Source of the DNA: CAWCXF01 sp963799455
GTDB taxonomy: Bacteria; Pseudomonadota; Alphaproteobacteria; Rhodobacterales; Rhodobacteraceae
Assembly: GCA_963799455.1 (NCBI GenBank)
Contig: CAWCXF010000005.1
Span: 248,001 to 312,000, forward strand
DNA: 64,000 nucleotides
Reading direction: 5' to 3'
A program made the translations under genes and the position numbers. Under the pieces are notes generated by a model that was not told the DNA's origin, did no database searches, and saw only the letters and a program-made list of their open reading frames with translations. Below, piece after piece: positions 55,631 through 64,000 of this stretch; position 1 is the first letter of the stretch, and every line of letters begins with the position of its first letter.

Positions 55631-56224
55631 ATGAGCCTCGAGCTGCTGCCCGCGCTGATGGCCTTCGCCTTCGTCACCTCGGTGACGCCGGGGCCCAACA
55701 ACCTCATGCTGATGGCCTCGGGCGCCAATTTCGGGCTGAGGCGCACGGCGCCGCACGCGCTCGGCGTGGCGCTGGGCTTCGTCGCCATGGCGGCGGCGAC
55801 GGGCCTGGGCCTCGGCGCCGCGCTCGAGGCCGCGCCCTGGGCGGAGGCGGTCCTGAAGGCGGCGTCGGCGGCCTACATGCTCTGGCTCGCCTGGCGCATC
55901 GCTCGTGCGGCCGCGCCCGAGGCGCGGGCCTCGGGGGGGCGGCCGTTCACCTTCCTCCAGGCGGCGGCGTTCCAATGGGTCAACCCCAAGGCCTGGGCGA
56001 TGGCGCTGGGCGCGATGAGCCTTTACGCCGCCGACGGGGCGGTGGCCTCGGTGGCGATCGTGGCGACGGTGTTCGGGGCGGTGAACCTGCCCTCGGTCGG
56101 CGTCTGGGCGGCGCTCGGCACGCAGCTCAGGCGCCTGCTCACCAGCCCATGGCGGCTCAGGGCCTTCAACTGGACGATGGCGGCGCTGCTGGTGGCCTCG
56201 CTCTATCCCGTCCTGGCGGCGTGA
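55631..56224 (+). CDS. LysE family amino-acid exporter
   Basis: 197 residues with about six membrane helices. MSLELLPALMAFAFVTSVTP and GPNNLMLMASGANFGLRRTA form the signature TPGPNNxMxxxSG of LysE/RhtB exporters, and FQWVNPKAWAMALGAMSLYA is the second conserved block. It is predicted to export an amino acid or derivative across the inner membrane; the substrate is not identifiable. Its 3' end overlaps the convergent mutY reading frame by 59 bases. Confidence 0.92.
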   Translation: MSLELLPALMAFAFVTSVTPGPNNLMLMASGANFGLRRTAPHALGVALGFVAMAAATGLGLGAALEAAPWAEAVLKAASAAYMLWLAWRIARAAAPEARASGGRPFTFLQAAAFQWVNPKAWAMALGAMSLYAADGAVASVAIVATVFGAVNLPSVGVWAALGTQLRRLLTSPWRLRAFNWTMAALLVASLYPVLAA

Positions 56225-57644
56225 GGAGCGCCGCCTCGTGGGCGCGGCGCATCAGGGTCGGCAGGGCCCCGGGGTCGAACGACTCGGGCGGCACGAAGGC
56301 GCCGCGCTCTGGCACCGCGTCCCGCGCGACCTCGGCCGCGAGCACGTCGAGCGTCACCGTGAAGTGGGTGAAGCCGTGCGCGATCGCCCCCGCCGCGCGC
56401 CAATCCGCCGCGACGGGGGGATCGGAGCCCACGCCCAGCTCGCCGCCTGCGGGCGGGTCGGGGTCCGCGGTCGGACCGCCGCCGCGCCGACCGCCGCCGA
56501 CCTCCCAAGGCGTGCCGGGCCAGCCCAGCGTGCCGCCGAGCATCCCGCGGGCCGGCCGCCGTTCCATCAGCCAGGCGCCGTCGGCGCGCCGCGCGATCCA
56601 GAGCGTGCCGCGCCGCTCGGGCCGTGGGGCCTTCGGCGTCTTCCGCGGGAGCGTCTCGGCGAGCCCCAGGCGCCGGCCGGCGCAGCGCGCCATCCAGGGG
56701 CACACCCCGCAGGCCGGCCGGCGCGGCGTGCACACCGTGGCGCCGAAATCGATCACGGCCTGGGCGTGGTCCCCCGGGCGGAGGGTCGGCGTCAGCGCCG
56801 CGGCGTGCGCGCGCAGCGCGGGCCGGGCGCCGGGCAGGGGGGCCTCGACGGCATGGAGCCTCGCCATCACGCGCTCGACGTTGCCGTCCACCACGACGGC
56901 GCGGCGGCCGAAGGCGATGGCGGCCACGGCGGCGGCGGTGTAGGCCCCCACGCCCGGCAGGGCGCGCAGGCCCGCCTCGCTGTCGGGAAAGGCCCCGAGC
57001 GCCGCCACGGCCCGCGCGCAGGCCAGCAGGTTTCGCGCGCGCGCGTAGTAGCCCAGGCCCGCCCAGGCGGCCATGACCTCGCCGTCCTCGGCCTCGGCGA
57101 GCGCCCGGACGCCGGGCCAGCGCGCTGTGAACCGCTCGAAGTAGGGGCGCACGGCGGCCACCGTGGTTTGCTGGAGCATGACCTCGGAGAGCCAGACGCG
57201 GTAGGGATCCGCCCGTCCGCCAGAGCCCGGCGGCACGCGCCAGGGCAGGGCGCGGGCGTGGCGGTCGTACCAGGCGAGAAGCTCGGCGGCGGGCTCGAGC
57301 GCCGCCGGGACGGGGGTGGCGGGGGGCCCCGCGCCGGGGTCGGCACCGGACGGCGAGCCGAGGGCCGCGGCGTGCGCGCCCGACGCGATCGGGCGGGAAG
57401 ACGGTCCCGACGGCGGTCCCGAGCCCGCCGAGGAGCGCGCGCGCGGGGCCCTCGCGGCGCGAGGCGCCTTCGGGGCGGACGGCGCGGCGTCCGCGGGCTC
57501 ACCGAGGGCCCCGCCGGGCTCGGTGCCGGAGGCGTCGGCTGCGCGGGGGCCTTCGGCGCGCGGCCCGCCCTCGCCCGGCCGGGGACGGGCCGGCGACCCG
57601 CTCCTCGCCCCGTCTTTGCCCCGCCCGTGCCCCGCCGCGCTCAT
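56166..57644 (-). CDS. mutY: A/G-specific adenine glycosylase
   Basis: 492 residues. An unusual N-terminal leader of about 115 residues rich in Gly, Ala, Pro and Arg precedes the catalytic domain ELLAWYDRHARALPWRVPPG, YRVWLSEVMLQQTTVAAVRP (catalytic Glu), the helix-hairpin-helix LPGVGAYTAAAVAAIAFGRR with VVVDGNVERVMAR, and the 4Fe-4S cluster ligands in CTPRRPACGVCPWMARC. A C-terminal Nudix-like domain recognises 8-oxoG. It removes adenine opposite 8-oxoguanine. A start near 57310 would give the usual length. Confidence 0.93.
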   Translation of the reverse strand: MSAAGHGRGKDGARSGSPARPRPGEGGPRAEGPRAADASGTEPGGALGEPADAAPSAPKAPRAARAPRARSSAGSGPPSGPSSRPIASGAHAAALGSPSGADPGAGPPATPVPAALEPAAELLAWYDRHARALPWRVPPGSGGRADPYRVWLSEVMLQQTTVAAVRPYFERFTARWPGVRALAEAEDGEVMAAWAGLGYYARARNLLACARAVAALGAFPDSEAGLRALPGVGAYTAAAVAAIAFGRRAVVVDGNVERVMARLHAVEAPLPGARPALRAHAAALTPTLRPGDHAQAVIDFGATVCTPRRPACGVCPWMARCAGRRLGLAETLPRKTPKAPRPERRGTLWIARRADGAWLMERRPARGMLGGTLGWPGTPWEVGGGRRGGGPTADPDPPAGGELGVGSDPPVAADWRAAGAIAHGFTHFTVTLDVLAAEVARDAVPERGAFVPPESFDPGALPTLMRRAHEAALLTPPGRDRARPPAAPPSSS

Positions 57645-57749
57645 CCCTGCCCCATCCGGAGATCACCGGCGCCGTCCCGCGCGCAGGAGCCGCGCGCTTG
57701 CCCTCCGCGCCGCGCGCTCCATAGATAGGATGCGAGGAGCGCCGGAGCC

Positions 57750-58298
57750 ATGCCCAGACCCCCCAAGGCCCCCGAGACGCCGCGCGCCGCCCGGTCGGGC
57801 GGCCCCGGCGCGCGCCGGGGCCGCGGCTTCGAGCGCACCTCGAGCCTCCTGCAGGCCCGCATCCGCGAGGCCTCCGAGGGGCGCGGCCACATCGGCGCCA
57901 AGCTCGCGGCGCACTGGGCCGAGATCGTCGGCCCCGAGATCGCCGCGCGCGCGCGCCCGGTGAAGGTGGGCTACTCGGGCAAGGGCCTGGGCGCGACGCT
58001 GACGCTCCTGACGACCGGCCCCGACGCGCCGGTGCTGGAGATGCAGCGCGAGCGCATCCGCGAGCGCGTCAACGCCGTCTACGGCTACGGCGCCATCGCG
58101 CGCGTGCGCGTGACCCAGACCGCGCCGGAGGGCTTCGCCGAAGGCCAGGCGCTCTTCACGCCCGCGCCCGCCGAGCCCGCGCCCGAGCCGCCCGACGACG
58201 CGGGGGCCGGCCGCGCGCGCGAGATCGCCGCGGGCGTCGAGAACGCCGATCTGCGCGAGGCGCTCGAGGCCCTCGCGCGCAACGTCATGAAGCGCTGA
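57750..58298 (+). CDS. dciA: DUF721/DciA family protein
   Basis: 182 residues with the DUF721 core: LLQARIREASEGRGHIGAKL, AAHWAEIVGPEIAARARPVK and GATLTLLTTGPDAPVLEMQR. DciA-type proteins recruit the replicative helicase DnaB in bacteria lacking DnaC. It is divergent from mutY, as is common in alphaproteobacteria. The C-terminal half (AREIAAGVENADLREALEAL) is variable. The 294 bases that follow, before lpxK, show no gene. Confidence 0.85.
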   Translation: MPRPPKAPETPRAARSGGPGARRGRGFERTSSLLQARIREASEGRGHIGAKLAAHWAEIVGPEIAARARPVKVGYSGKGLGATLTLLTTGPDAPVLEMQRERIRERVNAVYGYGAIARVRVTQTAPEGFAEGQALFTPAPAEPAPEPPDDAGAGRAREIAAGVENADLREALEALARNVMKR

Positions 58299-58592
58299 GG
58301 GGCGCCGCGCAAGAGGCCCTCCGCCGCCCGCGCCCAGGCCCCCCCCGGGGAGGCCGTCGCGCGCTTCGCGGAGCGGAGCTGGGCCTGCGGCGTCGCACCG
58401 ACGCCCTCCTGCGTGATCGGGGGGCGAGCCTCGCGCGCAGGCCTCCGGACGCGCCTCCCGCGGCGCGCGACGCCGGGCCGGAGCCGGCGCCCCCGCCTCC
58501 GAGCACGGCGCGGGCCCATCCCGCCCAGGCGCCCGCTCGCGCTGCCGTCCGGACCGGTGCGGCCCCCGCTGCAAACCGGCGCCGCGCACCCC

Positions 58593-59570
58593 TCAAAACC
58601 CCAGCCGGTCGAGCGCGGCGTCGATCGGCGCCCAGTCCTCGACCGCGAGCCGCACCGGCAGCGCCGACACCCGCGCGCGGTCCTCGGGGGCCAGCCGCAC
58701 CGCATCCTTCTCGGTGCAGGCGAGCTCGGCGCCGAGGCGGCGAGCGCGGGCCTCCAACCGGTCGAGCCGGGCGGGCGCGATCCGCGCATGATCGCCGAGC
58801 GCCACCGCGCCCGCGACCTCGACGCCCAAGTCCCGCAGGGTGGCGAAGAACCGCTCGGGCCGGCCGATGCCGGCGAAGGCGAGCACGCGGCGCCCCCGCC
58901 ACGCCTCGCCGCCCACGGGCGCGAGCCGTGCCTCGACCACCGGACGGGCCGGGCGCCATCGCCCGAGCAGCGCCGCGCGCTCCTCGGGCGCCCCGATCGC
59001 CACCACCAGGCCCGCGCGCGCGAGCGCCGCCGCGACGGGCTCGCGCAGGGGGCCCGCCGGGATCACCCGGCCGTTGCCGAAGCCCGCGGCGGCGTCCACC
59101 ACCAGGAGGCTCAGATCCTTCCCCGGGTCGGGGTTCTGGAGCCCGTCGTCGAGCACGATCGCCCCCGCCCCCGCGGCCACCGCATGGCGCGCACCGGCCG
59201 CCCGGTCGCGCGCGACGTGGACGGGGGCCGCGCGCGCGATCAGCAGCGGCTCGTCGCCGACCTCGCGCGCGTCATGGGCGGCGGTCACGGTGAGCGGGCC
59301 TCGCGCCCGCCCGCCATACCCGCGCGAGACGACGTGCGGGGCATGGCCGCGCGCCGCGATCCGCTCGCAGAGCGCGACCGCGGTGGGGGTCTTGCCAGCG
59401 CCCCCGGCGACCGCGTTGCCGACGCAGATCACCGGGACCGGCATCCGCGCGCCCGGCCGGGCGACGCGCCGCGCCGTGGCGGCGGCGTGGAGGTGCGAGA
59501 GCGGCGTCAGAAGGCGGGCGATCGGGCCGGGCGCCCCGGGCGGCGCGCCCCAGGCGCGTGGCGGGCGCAT
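58593..59570 (-). CDS. lpxK: Tetraacyldisaccharide 4'-kinase
   Basis: 325 residues. Walker A VICVGNAVAGGAGKTPTAVA, then HVVSRGYGGRARGPLTV, VGDEPLLIARAAPVHVARDR, IVLDDGLQNPDPGKDLSLLV (Walker B-like DDG) and LAFAGIGRPERFFATLRDLG; ACTEKDAVRLAP near the C-terminus. LpxK phosphorylates the 4' position of the lipid A disaccharide precursor at the inner membrane. It follows waaA on the same strand, as in related genomes. Confidence 0.95.
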   Translation of the reverse strand: MRPPRAWGAPPGAPGPIARLLTPLSHLHAAATARRVARPGARMPVPVICVGNAVAGGAGKTPTAVALCERIAARGHAPHVVSRGYGGRARGPLTVTAAHDAREVGDEPLLIARAAPVHVARDRAAGARHAVAAGAGAIVLDDGLQNPDPGKDLSLLVVDAAAGFGNGRVIPAGPLREPVAAALARAGLVVAIGAPEERAALLGRWRPARPVVEARLAPVGGEAWRGRRVLAFAGIGRPERFFATLRDLGVEVAGAVALGDHARIAPARLDRLEARARRLGAELACTEKDAVRLAPEDRARVSALPVRLAVEDWAPIDAALDRLGF

Positions 59571-59597
59571 CAGGCGGGGCCGCGGGAGGCCGGCCGC

Positions 59598-60893
59598 TCA
59601 CCCATCCATCGCCTCCATCAGCAGCATCGCCAGCCGGTCGGTCGCCTCGGCGCCGCGCGTGACCACCGACCAGGCGGCGTGGGCCTGGCGCGCCGCCCGG
59701 TCGGGCGCGAGCAGCGCCTCGACCGCCGCGCCGACCTCGCCGGGCCCCGCGACCTCCACGCTCGCCTCCCCCGCCCGGAGGCGGGCGTAGGCGCCCGCAT
59801 GGGCGCCGACATGGATCCCGTGCACCACCGCGGAGCCGAGCGCCGCCGGCGCGTCGGGGTCGGCCCGCGCGCCCGGTCCGTCCGCGTCGGGCGCCGCGAG
59901 CGTGTCGGCCATCAGCGTCACGGGCGCCATGCGGTACCACAGGCCGCGCAGCGCGGCGCCGCGCGCGAGCACGACCTCGTGGACGTCCTCGACGGCGCAG
60001 GCCTCGGGATCGTCGGGGTCGTGATCGGTCACGCGCGCCGGGTCGAGGCCCTCGGGCGCGCGGCCCGAGAGCGGCTCGATCACCAGCAGCGCGCGATGGG
60101 CGCGGCGCAGGATCGCGGCCTGCGCCTCGAGCACCGCGCCCGTCATCGCGTCGGGGACGGCGCAGGCGAACCACACCGGTCGGCCCGCGAGACGCCCGGC
60201 GACCTCGCGGCGCGCGCGCTCGTCGTCGGGCGGCGGGACCGCGCAGGCCTGGAGCGGGCCCGCGACCTCGACGCGCTCGGGCGGGGCGCCGAGCCGCCGC
60301 CACCCCTGCGCGTCGCGCTCGTCGAGCGCCATCACCCGATGCGCGCGCGACATCAGCGCCGCCGGCAGCCGCAGCGGCCGGCCGCGCGCAGGCTCGGCGC
60401 GCGCGCCCGCGACCAGGAGCGGCATGCGCCGCATCGCGCCGTCCATCAGCGCCGGCCTGAGCCGGCCCGAGGCGTAGACGCAGGCGTCCGGGCGCCATCG
60501 GTCGAGGAAGGCCCGCACGAAGGGCGGGTGGTCGGCCGGCGCCGCCATCGCCGCGAGCGCGCCCTCCGGCGGGGCCGGGGGCTTCGCCGCGGGCTCGGTC
60601 GTCAGGAGGAGGGCGGTGGCGTCGTCCTCCTCGCGCAGACGCCTCAGAAGGGGCGGTGCGAGGGTGAGCGGCGCGGCCTCGCCCAGATGCGCCCAGACCA
60701 GCCTTGCCTCGGGACGCGGCAGGTCGCGCTCGCCCAGCCGCTCGGCCAGCAGCGCAGGGTCCGAGATCTCCCGCGTCAGGGCGCGCGGCGCGCGGACGCG
60801 ACGCGCGCGCGCCAGGCGAGCCAGGCGGCCAGCCCCGCCCAGGCGCGCGCCTCGGGTCGGTCCTCGGGTCGGGCCGGGCCCCGACGCCCTCGC
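59598..60893 (-). CDS. waaA: 3-deoxy-D-manno-octulosonic acid transferase, start unresolved
   Basis: The GT-B C-terminal part is clear: FLDRWRPDACVYASGRLRPA, VMALDERDAQGWRRLGAPPE, RVEVAGPLQACAVPP, GRPVWFACAVPDAMTGAVLE, and PDAPAALGSAVVHGIHVGAH. Upstream of the first ATG (60548) the frame stays open with conserved sequence LVWAHLGEAAPLTLAPPLLR and TREISDPALLAERLGERDLP to about 60780; there the expected N-terminal helix (AGLAAWLAWRARVASARRA) lies in another frame, so a frameshift is likely and no start codon can be fixed. It adds Kdo to lipid A precursors. Downstream of DUF4170 and upstream of lpxK. Confidence 0.85.
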   Translation of the reverse strand, partial: ARASGPGPTRGPTRGARLGGAGRLARLARARRVRAPRALTREISDPALLAERLGERDLPRPEARLVWAHLGEAAPLTLAPPLLRRLREEDDATALLLTTEPAAKPPAPPEGALAAMAAPADHPPFVRAFLDRWRPDACVYASGRLRPALMDGAMRRMPLLVAGARAEPARGRPLRLPAALMSRAHRVMALDERDAQGWRRLGAPPERVEVAGPLQACAVPPPDDERARREVAGRLAGRPVWFACAVPDAMTGAVLEAQAAILRRAHRALLVIEPLSGRAPEGLDPARVTDHDPDDPEACAVEDVHEVVLARGAALRGLWYRMAPVTLMADTLAAPDADGPGARADPDAPAALGSAVVHGIHVGAHAGAYARLRAGEASVEVAGPGEVGAAVEALLAPDRAARQAHAAWSVVTRGAEATDRLAMLLMEAMDG

Positions 60894-61139
60894 TCAGGCC
60901 CCCAGCTCCTCGGTCGGCGAGGCCGCCGCCCCCTCGTCGCGCAGCCGGTGCAGGTGGGCGATGAAGTAGCGCATGTGGGCGTTGTCCACGGTCCGCTGCG
61001 CCTCGGCCTTCCAGGCGGCGTGCGCCGAGGCGTAGTCGGGGAAGACGCCGACGACGTGGATGGCGTCGGTGTCGCGGAACCGGGTCGAGGCGGGATCGAC
61101 CAGCTCGCCGCCGAAGACGAGGTGCAGGCGCTGGGTCAT
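60894..61139 (-). CDS. DUF4170 family small protein
   Basis: 81 residues from ATG 61139, preceded by GAGGAGC: MTQRLHLVFGGELVDPASTR, VVGVFPDYASAHAAWKAEAQ and NAHMRYFIAHLHRLRDEGA. This small protein occurs between cysQ and waaA in Rhodobacterales and has no known function. The reading frame is continuous with the TPR sequence upstream, with no stop between them, so a fusion protein is possible; the Shine-Dalgarno and family length support the internal ATG. Confidence 0.85.
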   Translation of the reverse strand: MTQRLHLVFGGELVDPASTRFRDTDAIHVVGVFPDYASAHAAWKAEAQRTVDNAHMRYFIAHLHRLRDEGAAASPTEELGA

Positions 61140-61875
61140 GACGGGCTCCTCGGGGCTCGGCTGGGGGTTCGGGTGCAGGGATACGTCGGAGGGGAGGGGG
61201 TCAGGGGTGGGAAGGGAGGTGAGCTTGGCATGAATGCGAGCGAGGGCCTCGGTCGTTTCGGCGTGGTCGCGCGGCGTGTGCTGCGGGTCACGCACTCGCA
61301 GCGTTGCCTCGTAATGCTCCGCTGCCTCAGCCAACGCCGCTCGTGGATCGGCGCAGCCTTCGTGCTCCGTCACAGCCTCGAAGGCCTTCCCGAGATTGAA
61401 ACGTGCACGAGCCCAATCTCTGGGATGATTGTCCTCAGTATAGACGCGCAGGGCGGCACGGCCAGCATCGGTCGCCTCATGAAGAATGGCCATTCCACCG
61501 CCCCCAGGTGTCTCCATGCCCAACCGTCCAAGGGCAGGGACCAAGTTGAGCTGTATCGTCGCCCAAGCCGCGGGATGAGTCGGTTCGGTCTGGACGCGCA
61601 AGGCGCTGCGCTGCGCTTCGATTGCCTCTTCCAACAGATGGGCCTTGGCCTCATTCCGAAATCGGTCGCTCAGGATGCTCAGCGTGTTGCCGAGGATGGT
61701 CTGCACCTCTGCCCACTCCTGGGGATGATCGAGCTATGGCTGATTTTGGGTGACGCGGCCGATCACCGCGCCGCCTGATCGGCCGCGTCACCCAAGAATG
61801 AGCCATAGCTCTGGCGACCGAAGCGTGGAGCAGAACGGTGGCGAAGTCGCCGAGGCAGGCTGGTTCTTTGGGCAT
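61140..61875 (-). pseudogene. TPR-repeat protein, interrupted by an IS-end palindrome
   Basis: ATG 61875 (AAGGAG upstream) gives MPKEPACLGDFATVLLHASV, then an 81-bp palindrome intervenes. Beyond it are tetratricopeptide-like repeats: EWAEVQTILGNTLSILSDRF, LLEEAIEAQRSALRVQTEPT, HPAAWATIQLNLVPALGRLG, VYTEDNHPRDWARARFNLGK and LAEAAEHYEATLRVRD. The last TPR runs into DUF4170 without a stop. GC is lower than in the neighbours, and the gene separates cysQ from DUF4170, suggesting a foreign insertion. Confidence 0.7.
61731..61811. repeat. 81-bp palindrome of two opposed IS256-family ends
   Basis: The left arm 61731-61765 (GAGCTATGGCTGATTTTGGG...) is identical over 35 bp to the left end of the IS256-family element at 32885. 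The right arm 61776-61811 is its near-perfect reverse complement, and the 10-bp spacer CCGCGCCGCC continues the subterminal sequence of that element. It looks like a MITE-like remnant or the joined ends of an excised element. Confidence 0.85.
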
Positions 61876-61908
61876 CCACACTCCTTGGAGGATCAGGTGG
61901 CGTGCCGT

Positions 61909-62699
61909 TCAACATACATCGACCGCGCCCCACAGCCCGCCATGCACCCCCGGCGTCGCCGCCACGAGGCCGGGGCCGCGGCGCTCGGGCGTGTTGAAGC
62001 GCAAGGGGCGGCCCGCGGCGTCGGTCGCCAGCACGCCCGCCTCCGTCGCGATCAGCGCGCCCGCGGCCATGTCCCACTCCCAGACCGGGGTCAGGCAGAG
62101 CGCGGCGTCGAAGCGCCCCTCGGCCACCAGGCAGAGCCGGTGCGCGAGCGCGGGGCGGACATGGCGCTCCACCGGCGGCGCGCCCGCGGGCCAGCGCTCG
62201 GCCGCGAGCGCCGCGCGCGAGCAGAGCACCCGCGCGCCCGAGACGGAGGGGCGCCCCGAGGGGCGGATCGGCGCGCCGTCGCGCGGCGCGCGCCCGCGCC
62301 CAGCGCCGCCGTGTAGGTCGCGCCCATCGCCGGCATGTGCATCACGCCCGCCACGGCCGGCCATCCTCGACGAGCGCCAGAGACAGGCCCCATGTCGGCT
62401 CGCCCGCGAGGTAGGCGCGCGTGCCGTCGATCGGATCGACCACGAACGCTCGACGCCGGGCGAGGCGGGCGGGGTCGTCGGGCGCCTCCTCCGAGAGCCA
62501 GCCGTGGTCGGGGCGCGCGGCCGTCAGGCGCGCGCGCAAGGCCGCGTCCACCGCGAGGTCGGCCTCCGACACCGGACCCTGGCCGCCGGGCTTGTCGCGC
62601 CAGGCGGGCTGGCGGCGGAAGTGGCCCATGGCGATGGCCCCCGCCTCGCGCGCGGCGTCGAGGAGGAGCGCGGTCGTCCTCCCGCTCAGTCGCCGGCAA
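61909..62699 (-). pseudogene. cysQ: 3'(2'),5'-bisphosphate nucleotidase (CysQ), at least three frameshifts
   Basis: Starting from TTG 62699 (MPATERE), the coding signal moves through three frames: TALLLDAAREAGAIAMGHFR, GPVSEADLAVDAALRARL, ARRRAFVVDPIDGTRAYLAG (metal motif DPIDGT), then MHMPAMGATYTAALG, then SGARVLCSRAALAAERW, VWEWDMAAGALIATEAGVLA (second motif) and the stop at 61909. CysQ hydrolyses 3'-phosphoadenosine 5'-phosphate. Shifts are near 62675, 62350 and 62285. All catalytic motifs survive, so sequencing indels are a serious alternative to true loss. Confidence 0.82.
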
Positions 62700-62757
62700 G
62701 CGTCAGCCCCTCGACGAGGAGCGATGGGACGACGCGGCTCAGATGGGTCCGCGCATC

Positions 62758-63171
62758 GAGATCGTTCGATCTGCCGGCGGTCACGCTCGCGCTGCCGGCC
62801 GCCGCGACGCTCGTCCGATTCACGCGCACCGGCGTGCTGGAGGTCATCCACTCGAACTTCGTGCGTCTACGAGACCGCGATGGGATGGCCCGGCCGCTCA
62901 TCGTGTGGAAGTACGTGCTGCGCAACGCGCTGATCTCGACGGTAACGCAGATCGGCCTCGTCTTCGGCGACGCTTTTCGCGGGCGCCGTCGTGGTCGAGG
63001 CGGTGTTCGACTGGCCGGGCCTCGGGCACCTATGCGGTGCAGTCGATCCTGCAGTCGGACACCAAGGCCATCCTGGGCTTCTCGATTCTCGATCGGCGTC
63101 GTCTTCATCGTCGTCAACCTCGATCGGTCGACATCGTGCATACCTTCATCGATCCGCGGGACCTGAAATGA
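62758..63171 (+). pseudogene. Dipeptide-type ABC transporter permease (DppB-like), 5' truncated and frameshifted
   Basis: The sequence begins abruptly at FDLPAVTLALPAAATLVRFT, then RTGVLEVIHSNFV, PLIVWKYVLRNALISTVTQI and GLVFG, the BPD_transp_1 loop region; later TYAVQSILQSDTKAILGFSI and VDIVHTFIDPR in other frames. The N-terminal two thirds are absent and at least three frameshifts are present. It directly precedes a DppC-like partner. Confidence 0.7.
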
Positions 63172-64000
63172 AGCGTTCTGGCCCGCCTCATGAGCGACCG
63201 CGCCGCGGCGGTCGGCCTCGCCGATCATCGTCCGCCTGGTGCTGGTCGCGATCTTCGCGCCCTGGCTCGCGCCCTATCCCGACGACGTGCACGGCCTTCC
63301 ATCTGACCGAACGGCTGCAGCCGCCCTCGGCAGCGCACTGGTTCGGCACCGACCGGATGGGCAGCGACTCTTCAGCCGCTGCTGTTCGGAGCGCGGATCA
63401 CCATCACGATCGCGGTGATCGCGGTCGGCGTCTCGGTGCTGATCGGCGTGCCGATCGGGCTCGTTCGCCGGGTACTACGGCCGCTTCACCGGCAGGCATC
63501 TTGATGCGCACCTCGGACGTCTTTCTCGCCGTGCCGCAGATCGTGCTGGCCATCGCCATCGCGCAGACCCTCGGGCCGTCGGTGGAGAACGTGATCCTGG
63601 CGCTGTCGCTGACCTACTGGCCGTTCTGGGCACGGCTCGTCTATGCCGAGACCCGCGCGCTCAAGAGCCAGACCTTCGTAGAGGCAGCGCAGGCGCTCGG
63701 CGCCTCGGACTTCCGGATCATGGTCCTCCACATCCTGCCCAACACGCTCTCGGCCATCATCGTGCGCACGTCCATCGGCATGGGCGCCACCATCCTGACC
63801 GCGGCCGCGCTCGGCTTTCTGGGTCTCGGCGCACCGCCGCCGGCGCCGGAATGGGGGAGGACAATCTCGGAGGCGCGGGAGTTCCTGCCGGAAGCATGGT
63901 GGTATGCCGCAGCCCCCGGCCTCGCGATCTTCCTCGTGGTGATGGGTTTCAACCTTCTCGGAGACGGCCTGCGCGACGTCCTCGATCCCAAGCTCAGGAG
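63168..64000 (+). pseudogene. Dipeptide-type ABC transporter permease (DppC-like), frameshifted, runs off the window
   Basis: ATG 63168 overlaps the end of the DppB-like gene. Fragments of the N-terminal part (AHWFGTDRMGSD, GARITITIAVIAVGVSVLIG) lie in alternating frames with about four shifts before 63510. From MRTSDVFLAVPQIVLAIAIA the frame is continuous to the window end: QTLGPSVENVILALSLTYWP, EAAQALGASDFRIMVLHILP (EAA loop contacting the ATPase), LGFLGLGAPPPAPEWGRTIS and LLGDGLRDVLDPKLR. It forms the permease pair of a peptide or nickel-type importer. Confidence 0.75.

Overview
The window is chromosomal DNA of very high GC (mostly well above 70 % by eye) from an alphaproteobacterium, most likely a high-GC member of the Rhodobacterales. 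The gene orders point there: rpoZ-rsh-DUF2062-pdxJ-acpS-lepB-rnc-era-DUF1491-recO, pckA divergent from chvI-chvG-hprK-rapZ-EIIA-HPr, mutY divergent from a DUF721/dciA gene, and cysQ-DUF4170-waaA-lpxK. A long-form acyl-CoA dehydrogenase resembling (2S)-methylsuccinyl-CoA dehydrogenase suggests the ethylmalonyl-CoA pathway. No tRNA, rRNA or CRISPR array was recognised.

Layout. 0-28.3 kb is a mostly housekeeping core: a methyltransferase fragment, DUF3429, ispH, a TetR-type regulator divergent from a small membrane protein, a NYN protein, folK, rpoZ, the (p)ppGpp enzyme, pdxJ, acpS, lepB, rnc, era, recO, a flavin-binding protein, mcd, a TauE-type permease, a phosphatase/endonuclease-like protein, DUF3859, pckA and the ChvGI/PTS cluster. 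One foreign-looking gene (9145-10759) sits exactly between pdxJ and acpS and overlaps both. 28.3-40.55 kb is an IS graveyard with nested insertions: decayed IS5, IS256, IS701-like and IS110 relics; an IS256-family element split by an IS21-family element that still has a 7-bp target duplication; an IS3-family relic; and an IS5-family element split by a second IS256-type element with an 8-bp target duplication. 40.6-46.4 kb carries the SOS mutagenesis cassette imuA-imuB-dnaE2 behind a perfect GAAC-N7-GAAC LexA box, 62 bp from the edge of the IS nest. 46.4-54.7 kb is accessory: an IS110 fragment, a Uma2 protein, a Tat-exported PhoD-type phosphatase, two serine recombinases, a second copy of the IS256-type element fusing two truncated genes, and an intact IS5-family element. 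55.1-62.7 kb returns to core functions: an Lrp regulator with a LysE exporter, mutY, dciA, lpxK, waaA, DUF4170 and cysQ. The last of these is interrupted by a truncated TPR gene that itself carries an 81-bp palindrome made of IS ends. 62.76-64.0 kb holds remains of a dipeptide-type ABC permease pair.

Two features run through the whole window. First, many genes, including ones expected to be functional (hprK, dnaE2, cysQ, waaA, the permeases), contain single-base frameshifts, often in GC runs. Either the assembly has indel errors or decay is widespread, and intactness calls should be read with that in mind. Second, short in-frame tandem repeats of 6-27 bp cluster at gene termini (folK, rsh, era, chvG, the acyltransferase) and in intergenic DNA.
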